Shown one piece after another: positions 1 through 8,039 of a stretch of DNA of 41,343 nucleotides. The notes under the pieces were generated by a model. The model did no database searches. It saw only the letters and a list, made by a program, of their open reading frames with translations, and was not told the DNA's origin. Numbering within the stretch: position 1 is the stretch's first letter; each line of letters opens with the position of its first letter. Source of the DNA: an uncultured Lachnospiraceae bacterium (GTDB lineage Bacteria > Bacillota > Clostridia > Lachnospirales > Lachnospiraceae); assembly GCA_947589125.1 (NCBI GenBank), contig CANPZZ010000006.1, forward strand, positions 1 through 41,343, in the 5' to 3' direction. The position numbers and the translations under genes are program-made.

Positions 1-75
1 CTGAACGCGGCGCCGCTGAATCTCGGAGGCGCGGACGGCGCGCCGTGCAGGGCGGTGCTTATGGAGTTGGAATAA
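1..75 (+). CDS. 3' end of an upstream gene (24 codons visible)
   Basis: Frame 1 is open from the window edge to a TAA at 73-75 and gives a short Gly/Ala-rich C-terminus ending in VLMELE. Nothing in 24 residues identifies a family. The call rests on the open frame, its direction matching the neighbours, and the promoter-like element that begins six bases after the stop, which suggests a real gene boundary. It could equally be a chance open frame. Confidence 0.4.
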   Translation: MNAAPLNLGGADGAPCRAVLMELE

Positions 76-80
76 GAATC

Positions 81-125
81 GTGCGCATCCCCCGGAAGTG
101 GTATGTCCGGAGGACGTGGTACAAT
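81..125 (+). promoter_or_regulatory. Promoter-hairpin repeat element, copy A
   Basis: This 45-bp stretch matches 1484-1528 at about 35 of 45 positions. Both copies begin with GTG(C/T)GCATCCCCCGGA, contain an imperfect palindrome of the form ATGTCC-GNA-GGAC(A/G)T, and end in a -10-like hexamer, TACAAT here at 120-125. No good -35 box is visible, so the palindrome may be an activator or operator site, or part of a dispersed repeat that carries a promoter. Transcription would start near 132 and read through the leader towards the gene at 403. Confidence 0.5.
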
Positions 126-402
126 AACGAGGAAAGCGCCGATGACGCTTGCGTCAATCGGTGCTTGACGAGTATCTCCATCGAGACGTCAGTCGAGATG
201 GTATCGTGTACGGGGTTGTTGCGGGAGCGGTTCGGCCGGTCTGGCAGCGGCCCCAATGTCATTTTTGGATATTTTTGCTGAAATCGGCGGAGAGAGATAA
301 GACCTGCAGCCGATGCGTGAAAACCTTATGGCTAGGTGTGGAAAGTATGTGCGAAACCTTGCATTTTGGAGAAACATTGTGGAAGCTGGGGGGACAGAAA
401 TT
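126..402 (+). other. Long structured leader without a convincing gene
   Basis: About 280 bases separate the -10-like box from the next start codon. A strong hairpin lies at 134-166, with a 14-15 bp stem, one G-U pair, one bulged A and a very small loop. A second imperfect stem-loop spans roughly 172-216 around GTCGAGATGG. A third (GGCCG...CGGCC, about 233-256) is followed by short T runs near 260-277, as in an attenuator. The short open frames across the stretch lack ribosome sites. It does not match tmRNA, RNase P, SRP RNA, T-box or c-di-GMP riboswitch signatures that I can recall. It may be a regulatory leader or a small RNA. Confidence 0.35.
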
Positions 403-768
403 ATGATAGATAAAAACAGGGCAGAAAAGCAGAGAGAATGGCAGGGCGCGCGGCTCCGGCTTATCAACGCCATTCGCCAGCTCGGATTCCCTGCGGAGCT
501 GGGCTATGTGGTGGCCCAGAATCTGGGCAGCCCGAAAGCGATGGAGCGGATGATCTCCTACCTCACCTATGTAAAGCCGCGGAAGGCAGAACTGGTCGTC
601 GATGAGATGCTGGCGATCTGCAGCGAGATCGACGCCTGGCGCGAGAAGAAGGCCAGCGAGGCGGCCAACGTCAGCTACAATGAGATGCTGAATTACGGGC
701 TGGGCGGGGATGAAGATGATGACAGCTACGGAGAGAATGCCGATGATGAAATGCGCAGAAAGCCATAG
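403..768 (+). CDS. Small conserved-looking protein of unknown function
   Basis: This is a 121-residue soluble protein. The ATG at 403 is chosen because a GGGGGGAC ribosome site lies 8 bases before it; the frame extends further upstream but has no ribosome site there. The N-terminal 90 residues are predicted to be mostly helical, with amphipathic stretches (for example around RLRLINAIRQLGF and AELVVDEMLAICSEID). The C-terminus is an acidic, disordered-looking tail rich in Asp and Glu. There are no membrane segments and no Cys pairs. It is followed 71 bases later by thpR on the same strand. I do not recognise the family; a small regulatory or adaptor protein is possible. Confidence 0.75.
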   Translation: MIDKNRAEKQREWQGARLRLINAIRQLGFPAELGYVVAQNLGSPKAMERMISYLTYVKPRKAELVVDEMLAICSEIDAWREKKASEAANVSYNEMLNYGLGGDEDDDSYGENADDEMRRKP

Positions 769-839
769 TCTCGCAAATCGGACAGAGAAACGGGCCTGTT
801 GTGTCAGCTATTTAAGATGGTGAGAAGGAGAAAAAGCTT

Positions 840-1388
840 ATGCGGTTATTTATCGCGATTCAATTCAACGATCAGATGCTTAACGCCCTGACGAAGCTGC
901 AGGATGATCTGCGCGCCATGGGCGTGACCGGCAATTACACGAAGAGGGAAAACCTGCACCTGACGTTAGCCTTCATCGGTGAATATGGCCGCCCGGAAGA
1001 TGTTCTGGACGCGATGGAGCAGGCGGATTTCCGTCCGCTTTCGGTTCGTCTGCAGGGCGTGGGCAGCTTCGGCGACATTTTCTGGGCGGGAATCGCCGAG
1101 AATCGGGATCTGGAACTGTACGCGAGGCGGCTCAGAAGGGCGCTTGCCGAGCAGGGGATCCCATTTGACAGAAAGAAATTTTCGCCGCATATCACGCTGA
1201 TCCGGAATGCCCGCTATAAAAACGGTGAGCGGATCCCGGTGCCGGCGCTGCCGGAATGCGGGATGGAAGAGACCTGGGCTTCGCTTATGAAGTCGGAAAG
1301 AGGGCGGAACGGGATGGTGTATACGGAGATCAGAGATTTTCTGCCAGATACGGAAAATACTTTTAACGATAAAGTAAAGAAAAATTAA
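840..1388 (+). CDS. thpR: RNA 2',3'-cyclic phosphodiesterase (LigT/ThpR family)
   Basis: This 182-residue protein belongs to the 2H phosphoesterase family, which hydrolyses 2',3'-cyclic phosphate ends of RNA to a 2'-phosphate in the cytoplasm. Both signature H-x-T-x motifs are present, HLTL at residues 40-43 and HITL at 117-120, at the usual spacing for two active-site histidines. The start, MRLFIAIQF, is typical of the family, and length matches the usual 180-190 residues. A GAAGGAG ribosome site precedes the ATG. In the family the biological substrate is often unclear (tRNA splicing intermediates or other cyclic-ended RNA), so the family is certain but the role is not. Confidence 0.9.
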   Translation: MRLFIAIQFNDQMLNALTKLQDDLRAMGVTGNYTKRENLHLTLAFIGEYGRPEDVLDAMEQADFRPLSVRLQGVGSFGDIFWAGIAENRDLELYARRLRRALAEQGIPFDRKKFSPHITLIRNARYKNGERIPVPALPECGMEETWASLMKSERGRNGMVYTEIRDFLPDTENTFNDKVKKN

Positions 1389-1408
1389 GGCAATCTCCCG
1401 CAAAGTAT

Positions 1409-1434
1409 GATATAATCTCAACAGAGATTATATC
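1409..1434 (+). promoter_or_regulatory. Perfect 11-bp inverted repeat overlapping an extended -10 box
   Basis: GATATAATCTC at 1409-1419 and its exact complement at 1424-1434 flank a 4-base AACA loop. The left arm contains TATAAT (1411-1416) preceded by TGA, which makes a good extended -10 promoter. No T run follows, so an operator over a promoter is more likely than a terminator. It would serve the response-regulator operon at 1639 with a long leader, in parallel with the promoter element at 1484-1528. Confidence 0.5.
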
Positions 1435-1483
1435 TGCGCCGGTTCGCGCCCGACCGAAGGGAGGGCAAACACCGAAGCGAACC

Positions 1484-1528
1484 GTGTGCATCCCCCGGAG
1501 GGAGCATGTCCGAAGGACATGCTATACT
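1484..1528 (+). promoter_or_regulatory. Promoter-hairpin repeat element, copy B
   Basis: This is the second copy of the element at 81-125. Here the palindrome is perfect: GCATGTCC at 1504-1511 and GGACATGC at 1515-1522 with a GAA loop. It runs directly into TATACT at 1523-1528, a good -10 hexamer. A -35 box is not evident. It lies 110 bases before the response-regulator gene and is the best candidate promoter for the five-gene operon that follows. Confidence 0.55.
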
Positions 1529-1638
1529 ATCCCTATATGAGCATGATACCCATTCAGACATACCGTGACACGGCGAATCATATAATACTCTGACCGCCGG
1601 CCCATCCCTTCGGGGAGGAACAAAGGAGGAAACGTTTC

Positions 1639-2343
1639 ATGTCCCAGATGAATATACTTGTAGTAGACGACGAGCGCGAGATCGCCGATATGGTGGAGAT
1701 CTATCTGGTCAGTGACGGCTATAAGGTCTTCAAGGCGAACAACGCCCAGGAAGGCCTGGACATTCTCGATAAGGAGGAGATCCACCTGGTGCTTCTGGAC
1801 ATTATGATGCCCGGCATGGACGGACTGGAGATGTGCCGGAAGATCCGGGAGACCAGCAATATCCCGATCATCATGATGAGCGCCAAGTCCACGGATCTGG
1901 ACAAGATCCTGGGGCTGGGAACCGGCGCTGACGATTACGTGACGAAGCCGTTTAATACATTGGAACTGACGGCCCGCGTCAAGTCCCAGCTGCGGCGCTA
2001 CACGCAGCTGAATCCCAACAGCACGGCCCGCGAGGCGGAGAAGAATGAGATCGCGATCCGCGGCCTGGTGATCAATAAGGACAACCATAAGGTCACGGTC
2101 TTCGACGAGGAGATCAAGCTGACGCCCATCGAGTTCGACATCCTGTATCTGCTGGCGTCGAATCCGGGGAAGGTGTTCAGCACCGACGAGATCTTCGAGC
2201 GTGTCTGGAACGAGAAGGTCTACGAGGCCAACAACACCGTCATGGTACATATCCGCCGCCTGCGCGGCAAGATGAAGGAAGACACGAGGGAGAATAAGAT
2301 CATCACCACTGTGTGGGGGGTAGGATACAAAATTGAGAAATGA
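1639..2343 (+). CDS. OmpR-family response regulator (VanR/VncR-like)
   Basis: This 234-residue DNA-binding response regulator is the transcription-factor half of a two-component system. The receiver domain (about 4-120) has the acidic pair D10-D11, phosphoacceptor D54 in LLDIMMP, S81 and K103 in the TKPF motif. A winged-helix Trans_reg_C domain follows (about 135-232), with the LTPIEFDILYLL helix and the VWGVGYKIE wing at the end. AAAGGAGG lies ahead of the ATG. The 3' end overlaps the histidine kinase gene, so the two are translationally coupled. The sequence style is that of VanR/VncR regulators of cell-envelope stress, but no vancomycin-resistance genes (vanH, vanA, vanX) are nearby. Its target is probably its own operon with the ABC transporter. 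Confidence 0.93.
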   Translation: MSQMNILVVDDEREIADMVEIYLVSDGYKVFKANNAQEGLDILDKEEIHLVLLDIMMPGMDGLEMCRKIRETSNIPIIMMSAKSTDLDKILGLGTGADDYVTKPFNTLELTARVKSQLRRYTQLNPNSTAREAEKNEIAIRGLVINKDNHKVTVFDEEIKLTPIEFDILYLLASNPGKVFSTDEIFERVWNEKVYEANNTVMVHIRRLRGKMKEDTRENKIITTVWGVGYKIEK

Positions 2344-3490
2344 CATGAGCCGCAGGTACCATACCCGCGTCATCACCAACATCATTTACAGCGCGATCCT
2401 GGCCTGCCTGGTGGAAGTGTTCGTGGTCACGAACCTCTCCATGGTGGGCCGTTATGCCGTTGAGAACGGAAAGGAAGGGAGCCTGGCCGCCATGTTCTAC
2501 CAGCCGGAGGCTCTTGTTGTGGTACTGTATTTGCTTTTGGGGGTGGCGGTGTTCGCGGTCACATTTCTCTTCCTGCAGCGGGACGCCCTGGAATATATCA
2601 CGAAGATCTCCGCGGCCATGCAGAATATCGCGGCCGGCGACCTGAACACTTCGGTGGAGGTGGTCGGCGACGACGAGTTCTCCGTAATGGCGGCCAATAT
2701 CAACCGGATGGTGGAGGAGATCCGGGAACTGATGGACAAGGAGAGGGAGTCAGAGCGGACGAAGAACGAGCTGATCACCAATGTGGCCCACGACCTGCGA
2801 ACTCCCCTGACGTCCATCATCGGGTACCTGGAGCTGCTGTCCGGCCCGGTGCAGCTGGAGCCGGATATGCAGGAGAAGTACATAAATATCACTTACACCA
2901 AGGCAAAGCGCCTGCAGAAGCTGATCGAGGATCTGTTCGGGTTCACGAAGCTGAACTACGGCAAGATCTCCATGCGGGTGTCGCAGGTGGATATCATCAA
3001 GCTCCTGAGCCAGCTTCTGGAGGAATTCTACCCGAACTTTATGGAGAAGGATCTGTCCTATGAGCTGCAGAGCAATGTGCCGTCCAAGGTGATTACCGCG
3101 GATGGGAACCTGCTGGCCCGTTTGTTCGATAACCTGCTGGGCAACGCGATCAAGTACGGGGCCGAGGGCAAGAAGATATTGGTGAAGGTTCACGCCGACG
3201 AGGAGTTTGTGACCGTGTCGGTGACGAACTATGGTTATGTGATTCCGAAGGAGGAGCTTCCGCTTCTCTTTGAGAAATTCTACCGGGTGGAACAGTCCCG
3301 TTCCACGAATACCGGGGGCACCGGCCTGGGACTGGCTATCGCCAAGAACATCGTGGAGATGCACGGGGGCACTATTGGTGTGACCAGCGATCTGAACGGT
3401 ACGGTGTTCACGGTGAAGCTGCAGGTGAATTTCGATATCAATAAAGAGAATTTCGGAAGTCCGGGAGACAGCCATGAATATGAGATGTAG
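2333..3490 (+). CDS. HAMP-domain sensor histidine kinase (VanS-like)
   Basis: This 385-residue membrane kinase is the partner of the preceding regulator. Two membrane segments (about 12-34 and 61-82) flank a short outer loop of only 25-30 residues, so it probably senses within the membrane or through a partner. Then come a HAMP domain (about 83-135), the H box NVAHDLRTPLTS with phosphorylated H153, the N box around N267/N271, and the G2 box GGTGLGLAIAKNIVEMHGG. The G1 box is degenerate (VTNYGYVIP instead of DxGxG), a feature I associate with VanS-type kinases. The start is TTG at 2333, 8 bases after a GGGGGTAGGA site; ATG at 2345 would give 381 residues. It overlaps both neighbours. Confidence 0.9.
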   Translation: MRNDMSRRYHTRVITNIIYSAILACLVEVFVVTNLSMVGRYAVENGKEGSLAAMFYQPEALVVVLYLLLGVAVFAVTFLFLQRDALEYITKISAAMQNIAAGDLNTSVEVVGDDEFSVMAANINRMVEEIRELMDKERESERTKNELITNVAHDLRTPLTSIIGYLELLSGPVQLEPDMQEKYINITYTKAKRLQKLIEDLFGFTKLNYGKISMRVSQVDIIKLLSQLLEEFYPNFMEKDLSYELQSNVPSKVITADGNLLARLFDNLLGNAIKYGAEGKKILVKVHADEEFVTVSVTNYGYVIPKEELPLLFEKFYRVEQSRSTNTGGTGLGLAIAKNIVEMHGGTIGVTSDLNGTVFTVKLQVNFDINKENFGSPGDSHEYEM

Positions 3491-6116
3491 ATTATTTGCA
3501 GGGCCCATACTATGTATGCTGGCCCTGTCGGTCGTGTTGACGGTAAGAGGCGCGGGGCCTGCGCCGGGGCCGGTTGTGATGACGGCGGCGGCAGAAGACG
3601 CAGAAGCCGCGCCTGAGTCGGTCGAAACGCCGAAAGCGGAAAGCGTGAAAGCCGCGCCCGAGCCGGACGAGACGCCGGCGGCAGAAGACGCAGAAGCCGT
3701 GCCGGGGCCGGTTGTGCCATCAACGGCAGCGGATGAGAGCACTGAGGATTCGTCCGCCGCTGATCAGGAAATGCTCTCCGGCCGCGGTCTTTCCATGGAT
3801 GTGACTTACGGCTATGAGAACCGTGCCAAGGGCGGCCGGTATGTGCCGGTAGATGTGACTATTTATAATCAGGGCAGCGCGGAATTTACGGGGACGCTGA
3901 AGCTGCTGACGATGGAATCCGACTACGATGTCTACTGCTATGAGTATCCGGTCGTGATCCCGGCGGACGGCGACCTGCGAAAGCATGTCTACGTTCCCAT
4001 GGGCAACCGGGCGGAGCAGATGTTTGCCAGCGTGACAGACGGGGAGGGCAGCCTGGTTCTCCACGAGCGGGTGGAACTGGATTTCAGCGTGGATATGCCG
4101 GAACTGTTCATCGGAACGCTGACGGATTCGCCGGAGCTTTTGGCCGTGTGGGACGGCATCGGCGTGGACTACAGTATGCTGCGCACAGAAGTGGTCCATT
4201 TCGACACGGAGACATTTCCGACGGATGAAATGGGCCTGGATGTGATCGATGTGCTTTTGATCAGTAATTTCCGTATCCGCGATCTTTCCGCGGAGCAGAG
4301 CCAGGTTCTGGTAGAATGGGTCCGCAGCGGCGGCACCATGATCCTGGGGACCGGTGAGCGGGCGGACGACACGCTGGGGCGTTTTGCGCCGGAGCTTCTG
4401 GAGGAATCCTACGACCCGCCGGTGACCCGCGAAGTGGATATGGGCGACCAGTATGCCCAGGAAAGCCCGGACGACGCGACGCTTACGATCCCCTGCCTTG
4501 AGTTTTCTCTGGCCGGCGGGGATGTGATCTTCGCGGATGAGCAGCAGGCGCTGGTCGCGTCGGTTTCCTACGGCAGGGGAACGATTGCCGTAGCCGCTTA
4601 TGATTTTGCGGATATTTCCGGATTCTGCAGCCGGAATCCCTCTTATGTGGACGACCTGCTGACGGCGGTCCTCGGAGAAGTGCGGCTGTCGGAACTGGCC
4701 CAGGAGATTTACAGCGGCAATTCGGACCAGTACTGGGCGGTCCGCAATATGATCAATACCGGCAATGTCCGCCAGCTGCCGAATCTGAATCTGTTCACGC
4801 TGGAGCTGGTTATTTATCTGCTGCTGTCCGGCCTGGTGATCTACATTTTCTTAAAACAGAGAGATCTGACGGATTACTACCGAAGAACGGTGGTGGTCCT
4901 GTCGCTGCTGTTTACTGCGATCATTTATTTTATGGGCGGAAAGACCCGGATTACGGGGACATTTTACAACTACGCCCAGTTTCTGGAGACGACCTTCGAT
5001 TCGGTCAGTGAAACGTCTTATGTCAATATCCGCGCTCCCTATAACCGGCCCTATCAGGCCAGGGTGCCGTCCGGATATTCGCTGAAGCCTATTACGAGAA
5101 GCTTTTACAGTGAGGAGAGCATGCCCAGGTTTACCGGCAGCGAATCGCCCACGGTGGATCTCAGTTTCGGGCCGGAGGAGACAGTGATCTCCATTCAGGG
5201 CGTGCCTGCTTTTGAGCCCAGATATTTTCAGATGAACAAGGTGACGGAGAATACGGAATTGATCGGATTTGACGGTGATATTGAGATCGACGGCGGGAAG
5301 CTGACAGGAAGCGTCACCAATCTGTTTACCGGGACCGTGCGGGACTGCGCGCTTTTATTTAACAATAAGCTGATCTGTCTGGGGGATCTTGAGCCGGGGC
5401 AGACGATAGAGCTGGATGGTCTGGAAACGCTGGAATATCCGAAGAACGCGTCCTATCAGGTGGCTGCCTATCTGTCCGGCGAGAGCGCGTTTGAGCAGGC
5501 GGATATCAGCAATGAGGAATATGTGAAGGCATCGGAGAAATCCGATATGCTCAGTTTTTATCTGGACAATCATATGCCGTATTTCACGATCCCCAGTGCC
5601 AGAGTCATAGGATTTACGGAAACCGGCGATGAAAGCGGCGCGGTGCCCAGACGGGACGGCGAGGGCATCACGATGGTTTCTTCGTCGATCGCGGTCTATT
5701 CCAGCGACGAAGCGGTGCTGTACCGGTCCGGGCTTGTGAAGACGCCCCGGGTTCTGGGCGGAAGCTATGATCCCGAAGCGAATGTCCTTTACGGTATCGA
5801 CCCGGTGACCTTGGAGTATTCTTTTGGCACGGATGTGCAGGTGGAGAAGCTGGAATTTGATTATGTGTCCGAGGTGTTTGCGGATGGAAGCGGCAGCGAT
5901 CTGGCAGTCTTTGCGGGCAATATTTATTTCTACAATCACCTGACCGGCGTCTATGACCGGATGGATCCGGAGAAAATGGAATACGGCGCCCATGAGCTGC
6001 TTCCGTACCTGACGGATGATAACCGGCTTACGGTCCGTTATGTTTACGATAATATCAACCAGTATAACTGGAACATCCTGCTTCCGATGCTGAATATCGC
6101 GGGGAGGGAATACTGA
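3474..6116 (+). CDS. Exported, membrane-anchored 880-residue protein of an ABC transporter operon
   Basis: Residues 1-26 are a signal peptide or signal anchor. Residues about 27-100 are an Ala/Glu/Pro-rich linker containing a near-exact DNA duplication (3591-3609 and 3681-3699, 90 bp apart). A beta-rich region follows, starting near VTYGYENRAKGGRYVPV. Around 256-295 there is a Rossmann-like stretch (DVLLISNFRIRDL...GGTMILGTG) resembling class I glutamine amidotransferase-like folds in transporter-associated proteins such as GldG, but with no obvious catalytic Cys. Two membrane helices lie at about 441-461 and 472-490, and a second large beta-rich outer part runs to the end. It overlaps the kinase gene by 17 bases and the ATPase gene by 1. 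It is likely an accessory subunit or ligand-sensing partner of the transporter. I know no exact family. Confidence 0.8.
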   Translation: MNMRCRLFAGPILCMLALSVVLTVRGAGPAPGPVVMTAAAEDAEAAPESVETPKAESVKAAPEPDETPAAEDAEAVPGPVVPSTAADESTEDSSAADQEMLSGRGLSMDVTYGYENRAKGGRYVPVDVTIYNQGSAEFTGTLKLLTMESDYDVYCYEYPVVIPADGDLRKHVYVPMGNRAEQMFASVTDGEGSLVLHERVELDFSVDMPELFIGTLTDSPELLAVWDGIGVDYSMLRTEVVHFDTETFPTDEMGLDVIDVLLISNFRIRDLSAEQSQVLVEWVRSGGTMILGTGERADDTLGRFAPELLEESYDPPVTREVDMGDQYAQESPDDATLTIPCLEFSLAGGDVIFADEQQALVASVSYGRGTIAVAAYDFADISGFCSRNPSYVDDLLTAVLGEVRLSELAQEIYSGNSDQYWAVRNMINTGNVRQLPNLNLFTLELVIYLLLSGLVIYIFLKQRDLTDYYRRTVVVLSLLFTAIIYFMGGKTRITGTFYNYAQFLETTFDSVSETSYVNIRAPYNRPYQARVPSGYSLKPITRSFYSEESMPRFTGSESPTVDLSFGPEETVISIQGVPAFEPRYFQMNKVTENTELIGFDGDIEIDGGKLTGSVTNLFTGTVRDCALLFNNKLICLGDLEPGQTIELDGLETLEYPKNASYQVAAYLSGESAFEQADISNEEYVKASEKSDMLSFYLDNHMPYFTIPSARVIGFTETGDESGAVPRRDGEGITMVSSSIAVYSSDEAVLYRSGLVKTPRVLGGSYDPEANVLYGIDPVTLEYSFGTDVQVEKLEFDYVSEVFADGSGSDLAVFAGNIYFYNHLTGVYDRMDPEKMEYGAHELLPYLTDDNRLTVRYVYDNINQYNWNILLPMLNIAGREY

Positions 6117-7066
6117 TGGTACGAATAGAGAATCTGAAAAAGGTCTTCGGCCGCACGGTGGCTCTGGACGGGCTGAATATGACGGTGGAGCAGGGGGCGC
6201 TCTACGGGTTTATCGGACCAAATGGCGCCGGCAAGACCACAACGATCAAGACGATCATCGGCCTTCTGGCTCCGGACGATGGGCGGGTGCTGGTAGGGGA
6301 TATCGACGTTGCGAAGGAACCCGGCCGGGTCATGGCGCGCATCGGCTATGTGCCGGATTCTTTTGGCGTTTACGACAATTTGAAGGTGTCGGAATACATG
6401 GAATTTTTCGCGTCCTGCTACGGTCTCGCGGGACTGAAGGCCCGGAAACGGGGCCAGATGCTTTTGGAGCAGGTGGGTCTGGATGACAAGGCGGAGTTCT
6501 ATGTGGAGGGACTTTCCCGCGGTATGCAGCAGCGGCTCTGTCTTGCGAGGGCGCTGATCCACAATCCGCCTGTTCTGATCATGGATGAGCCGACGGCCGG
6601 TCTGGATCCTCGGACACGCTATGAATTCAAGGAGATCCTGAAGGAACTGCAGAGCCAGGGGAAGACGATCCTGATCAGTTCCCATATTTTGCCGGAGCTG
6701 GCGGAGATCTGCACGGATATCGGCGTGATCGATCAGGGCCGGATGGTATTTGAAGGGACGATGGAGGAGATCCTGGCGCAGATCAATGTGGCCAGTCCGC
6801 TGCTGATTTCTGTGAGCGGGAACCGGCAGGAGGCTCTTAAACTTTTGCGGGTCCATCCGGAGGTGGAGACGATCACGATCCGGGATGAGGAGATCGTAGT
6901 CGTTTTTTCCGGCGATAAGAAGGATGAAGGGGCACTGCTTAAGCAGCTGATCGACGCCGGCGTGAATGTCTATGGTTTCGTGCGGGAACGGGAGAATCTG
7001 GAGTCTGTGTTCATGCAGATCACGGATCACGGCGATGAGGAGGTGGTACTGATCCATGAGGATTAA
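6116..7066 (+). CDS. ABC transporter ATP-binding protein (CcmA/NatA type)
   Basis: This 316-residue ATPase powers the permease encoded next. It has Walker A GPNGAGKT (34-41), signature LSRGMQQR (133-140), Walker B VLIMDEP (153-159), D-loop AGLD and switch H190 in SSH. About 80 residues after the nucleotide-binding domain form the C-terminal extension common in ABC-2 exporters of the NatA/DrrA group. ATG overlaps the stop of the previous gene (TGATG), so translation is coupled. Substrate cannot be read from sequence. The two-component neighbours suggest export of an envelope-active compound or a role in envelope maintenance. Confidence 0.93.
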   Translation: MVRIENLKKVFGRTVALDGLNMTVEQGALYGFIGPNGAGKTTTIKTIIGLLAPDDGRVLVGDIDVAKEPGRVMARIGYVPDSFGVYDNLKVSEYMEFFASCYGLAGLKARKRGQMLLEQVGLDDKAEFYVEGLSRGMQQRLCLARALIHNPPVLIMDEPTAGLDPRTRYEFKEILKELQSQGKTILISSHILPELAEICTDIGVIDQGRMVFEGTMEEILAQINVASPLLISVSGNRQEALKLLRVHPEVETITIRDEEIVVVFSGDKKDEGALLKQLIDAGVNVYGFVRERENLESVFMQITDHGDEEVVLIHED

Positions 7067-7925
7067 TCCGATCTACCGGCAGGAGAGCCGGGCGGGCGCC
7101 AGATCATTTAAGCTGCCTCTGATCATCTTGGGCTTCAATTCCGTGCTGGCGGTGGTAGCGCTTCTGTATATGTACTCCATGATCACCCAGGTGCGGCTGA
7201 CGGCGGAGATCCAGTATTCCAGCTTCCTGGGACTTTACAGCTTCGTGGCGACGGTGGAGTTCGTACTGCTTCTGTTCATTATTCCCGGACTGACGGCGGG
7301 GGCTATCAGCGGCGAGAGGGAGAGGCAGACTCTGGATCTGATGCTGACCACCAGACTGAAGGCGTCCGATATCGTGTTTGGCAAGCTGGTACAGGGGCTT
7401 TCGACGATATTTCTGCTGATTGTGTCCAGTTTTCCGATCCTGGGACTGGTTTTCATCTACGGCGGCGTGACCATGCCGGACGTAGGGCTGCTGCTTCTGT
7501 GCTACGTGGTGACGGCGGTGCTTCTGGGAAGCGCCGGGCTGTTCTGCTCCGCGGTGGCGCGGCGGTCCACTATAGCGACGGTGGCCGCATACTCGGTGGT
7601 GGTCATATTGATCGCGGGGACTCTGGTGGTGAATTATCTGGCGGACGGTCTTGGAGAAATGACTTCGGCCGGGGGAAACGCCGCGGCAGGCTGGCAGATG
7701 TATCTGCTTCTGTGGAATCCGGCGGCTACATTTCAGGCGGTATTAAACAGCCAGATGGGCAGCGGGAGCGGACTGGCGCCTCTGTTTCCGCAGCTGGAGC
7801 GGATCGCGGATCTGGGCATGGCCGGCCGGTACTGGCGGCCTGTCAGTATGGCGGTGCAGCTTCTGCTGGCGGCGGTGTTTCTGTGGGGGGCGGTCAGAAA
7901 GACCAGGCCTGTCAGGAAAAAGTAG
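7056..7925 (+). CDS. ABC-2 type permease
   Basis: This 289-residue polytopic membrane protein has about six hydrophobic segments, beginning with PLIILGFNSVLAVVALLYMY. It also has the ABC-2 signature region GLTAGAISGERERQTLDLML, an amphipathic stretch typical of this permease class that contacts the ATPase. It ends in a basic tail. The start overlaps the ATPase gene by 11 bases. Together with that ATPase and the 880-residue exported protein it should form one transporter complex. No terminator is obvious after its stop; the next gene has its own promoter. Confidence 0.9.
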   Translation: MRINPIYRQESRAGARSFKLPLIILGFNSVLAVVALLYMYSMITQVRLTAEIQYSSFLGLYSFVATVEFVLLLFIIPGLTAGAISGERERQTLDLMLTTRLKASDIVFGKLVQGLSTIFLLIVSSFPILGLVFIYGGVTMPDVGLLLLCYVVTAVLLGSAGLFCSAVARRSTIATVAAYSVVVILIAGTLVVNYLADGLGEMTSAGGNAAAGWQMYLLLWNPAATFQAVLNSQMGSGSGLAPLFPQLERIADLGMAGRYWRPVSMAVQLLLAAVFLWGAVRKTRPVRKK

Positions 7926-7961
7926 GCTTGCGTGTTTGGCATGAACCGCTGTTTGTAATAC

Positions 7962-7990
7962 TTGCACTTTATGGCATATTTTGGTATTAT
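7962..7990 (+). promoter_or_regulatory. SigA-type promoter for the SPFH operon
   Basis: TTGCAC (7962-7967) and TATTAT (7985-7990) are separated by exactly 17 bp, and TGG directly before the -10 makes it extended. The start point would be near 7997, giving a leader of about 43 bases before the ATG at 8040, which has a AAGGAGGAG ribosome site. This marks the start of a new transcription unit after the ABC permease gene. Confidence 0.65.
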
Positions 7991-8039
7991 AACTATGTAT
8001 GGGTTTCGATAAGTATTATATTTTAAGGAGGAGAATAGA

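Noticed and set aside
45-281. 78-codon open frame over the leader
   Set aside because: No ribosome site precedes it, it overlaps the promoter-like repeat and hairpins, and the product has no recognisable features.
126-402. RNase P RNA (because of GAGGAAAGCGCC near the start)
   Set aside because: The region is too short and the other conserved RNase P segments are missing.
1522-2385. 287-codon open frame on the - strand
   Set aside because: Antisense to the response regulator, which has all receiver-domain residues.
1639-3490. Vancomycin-resistance regulatory pair
   Set aside because: The sequence resembles VanR/VanS, but no vanH, ligase, vanX or vanY gene is present. The operon encodes an ABC transporter, so a resistance label is not supported.
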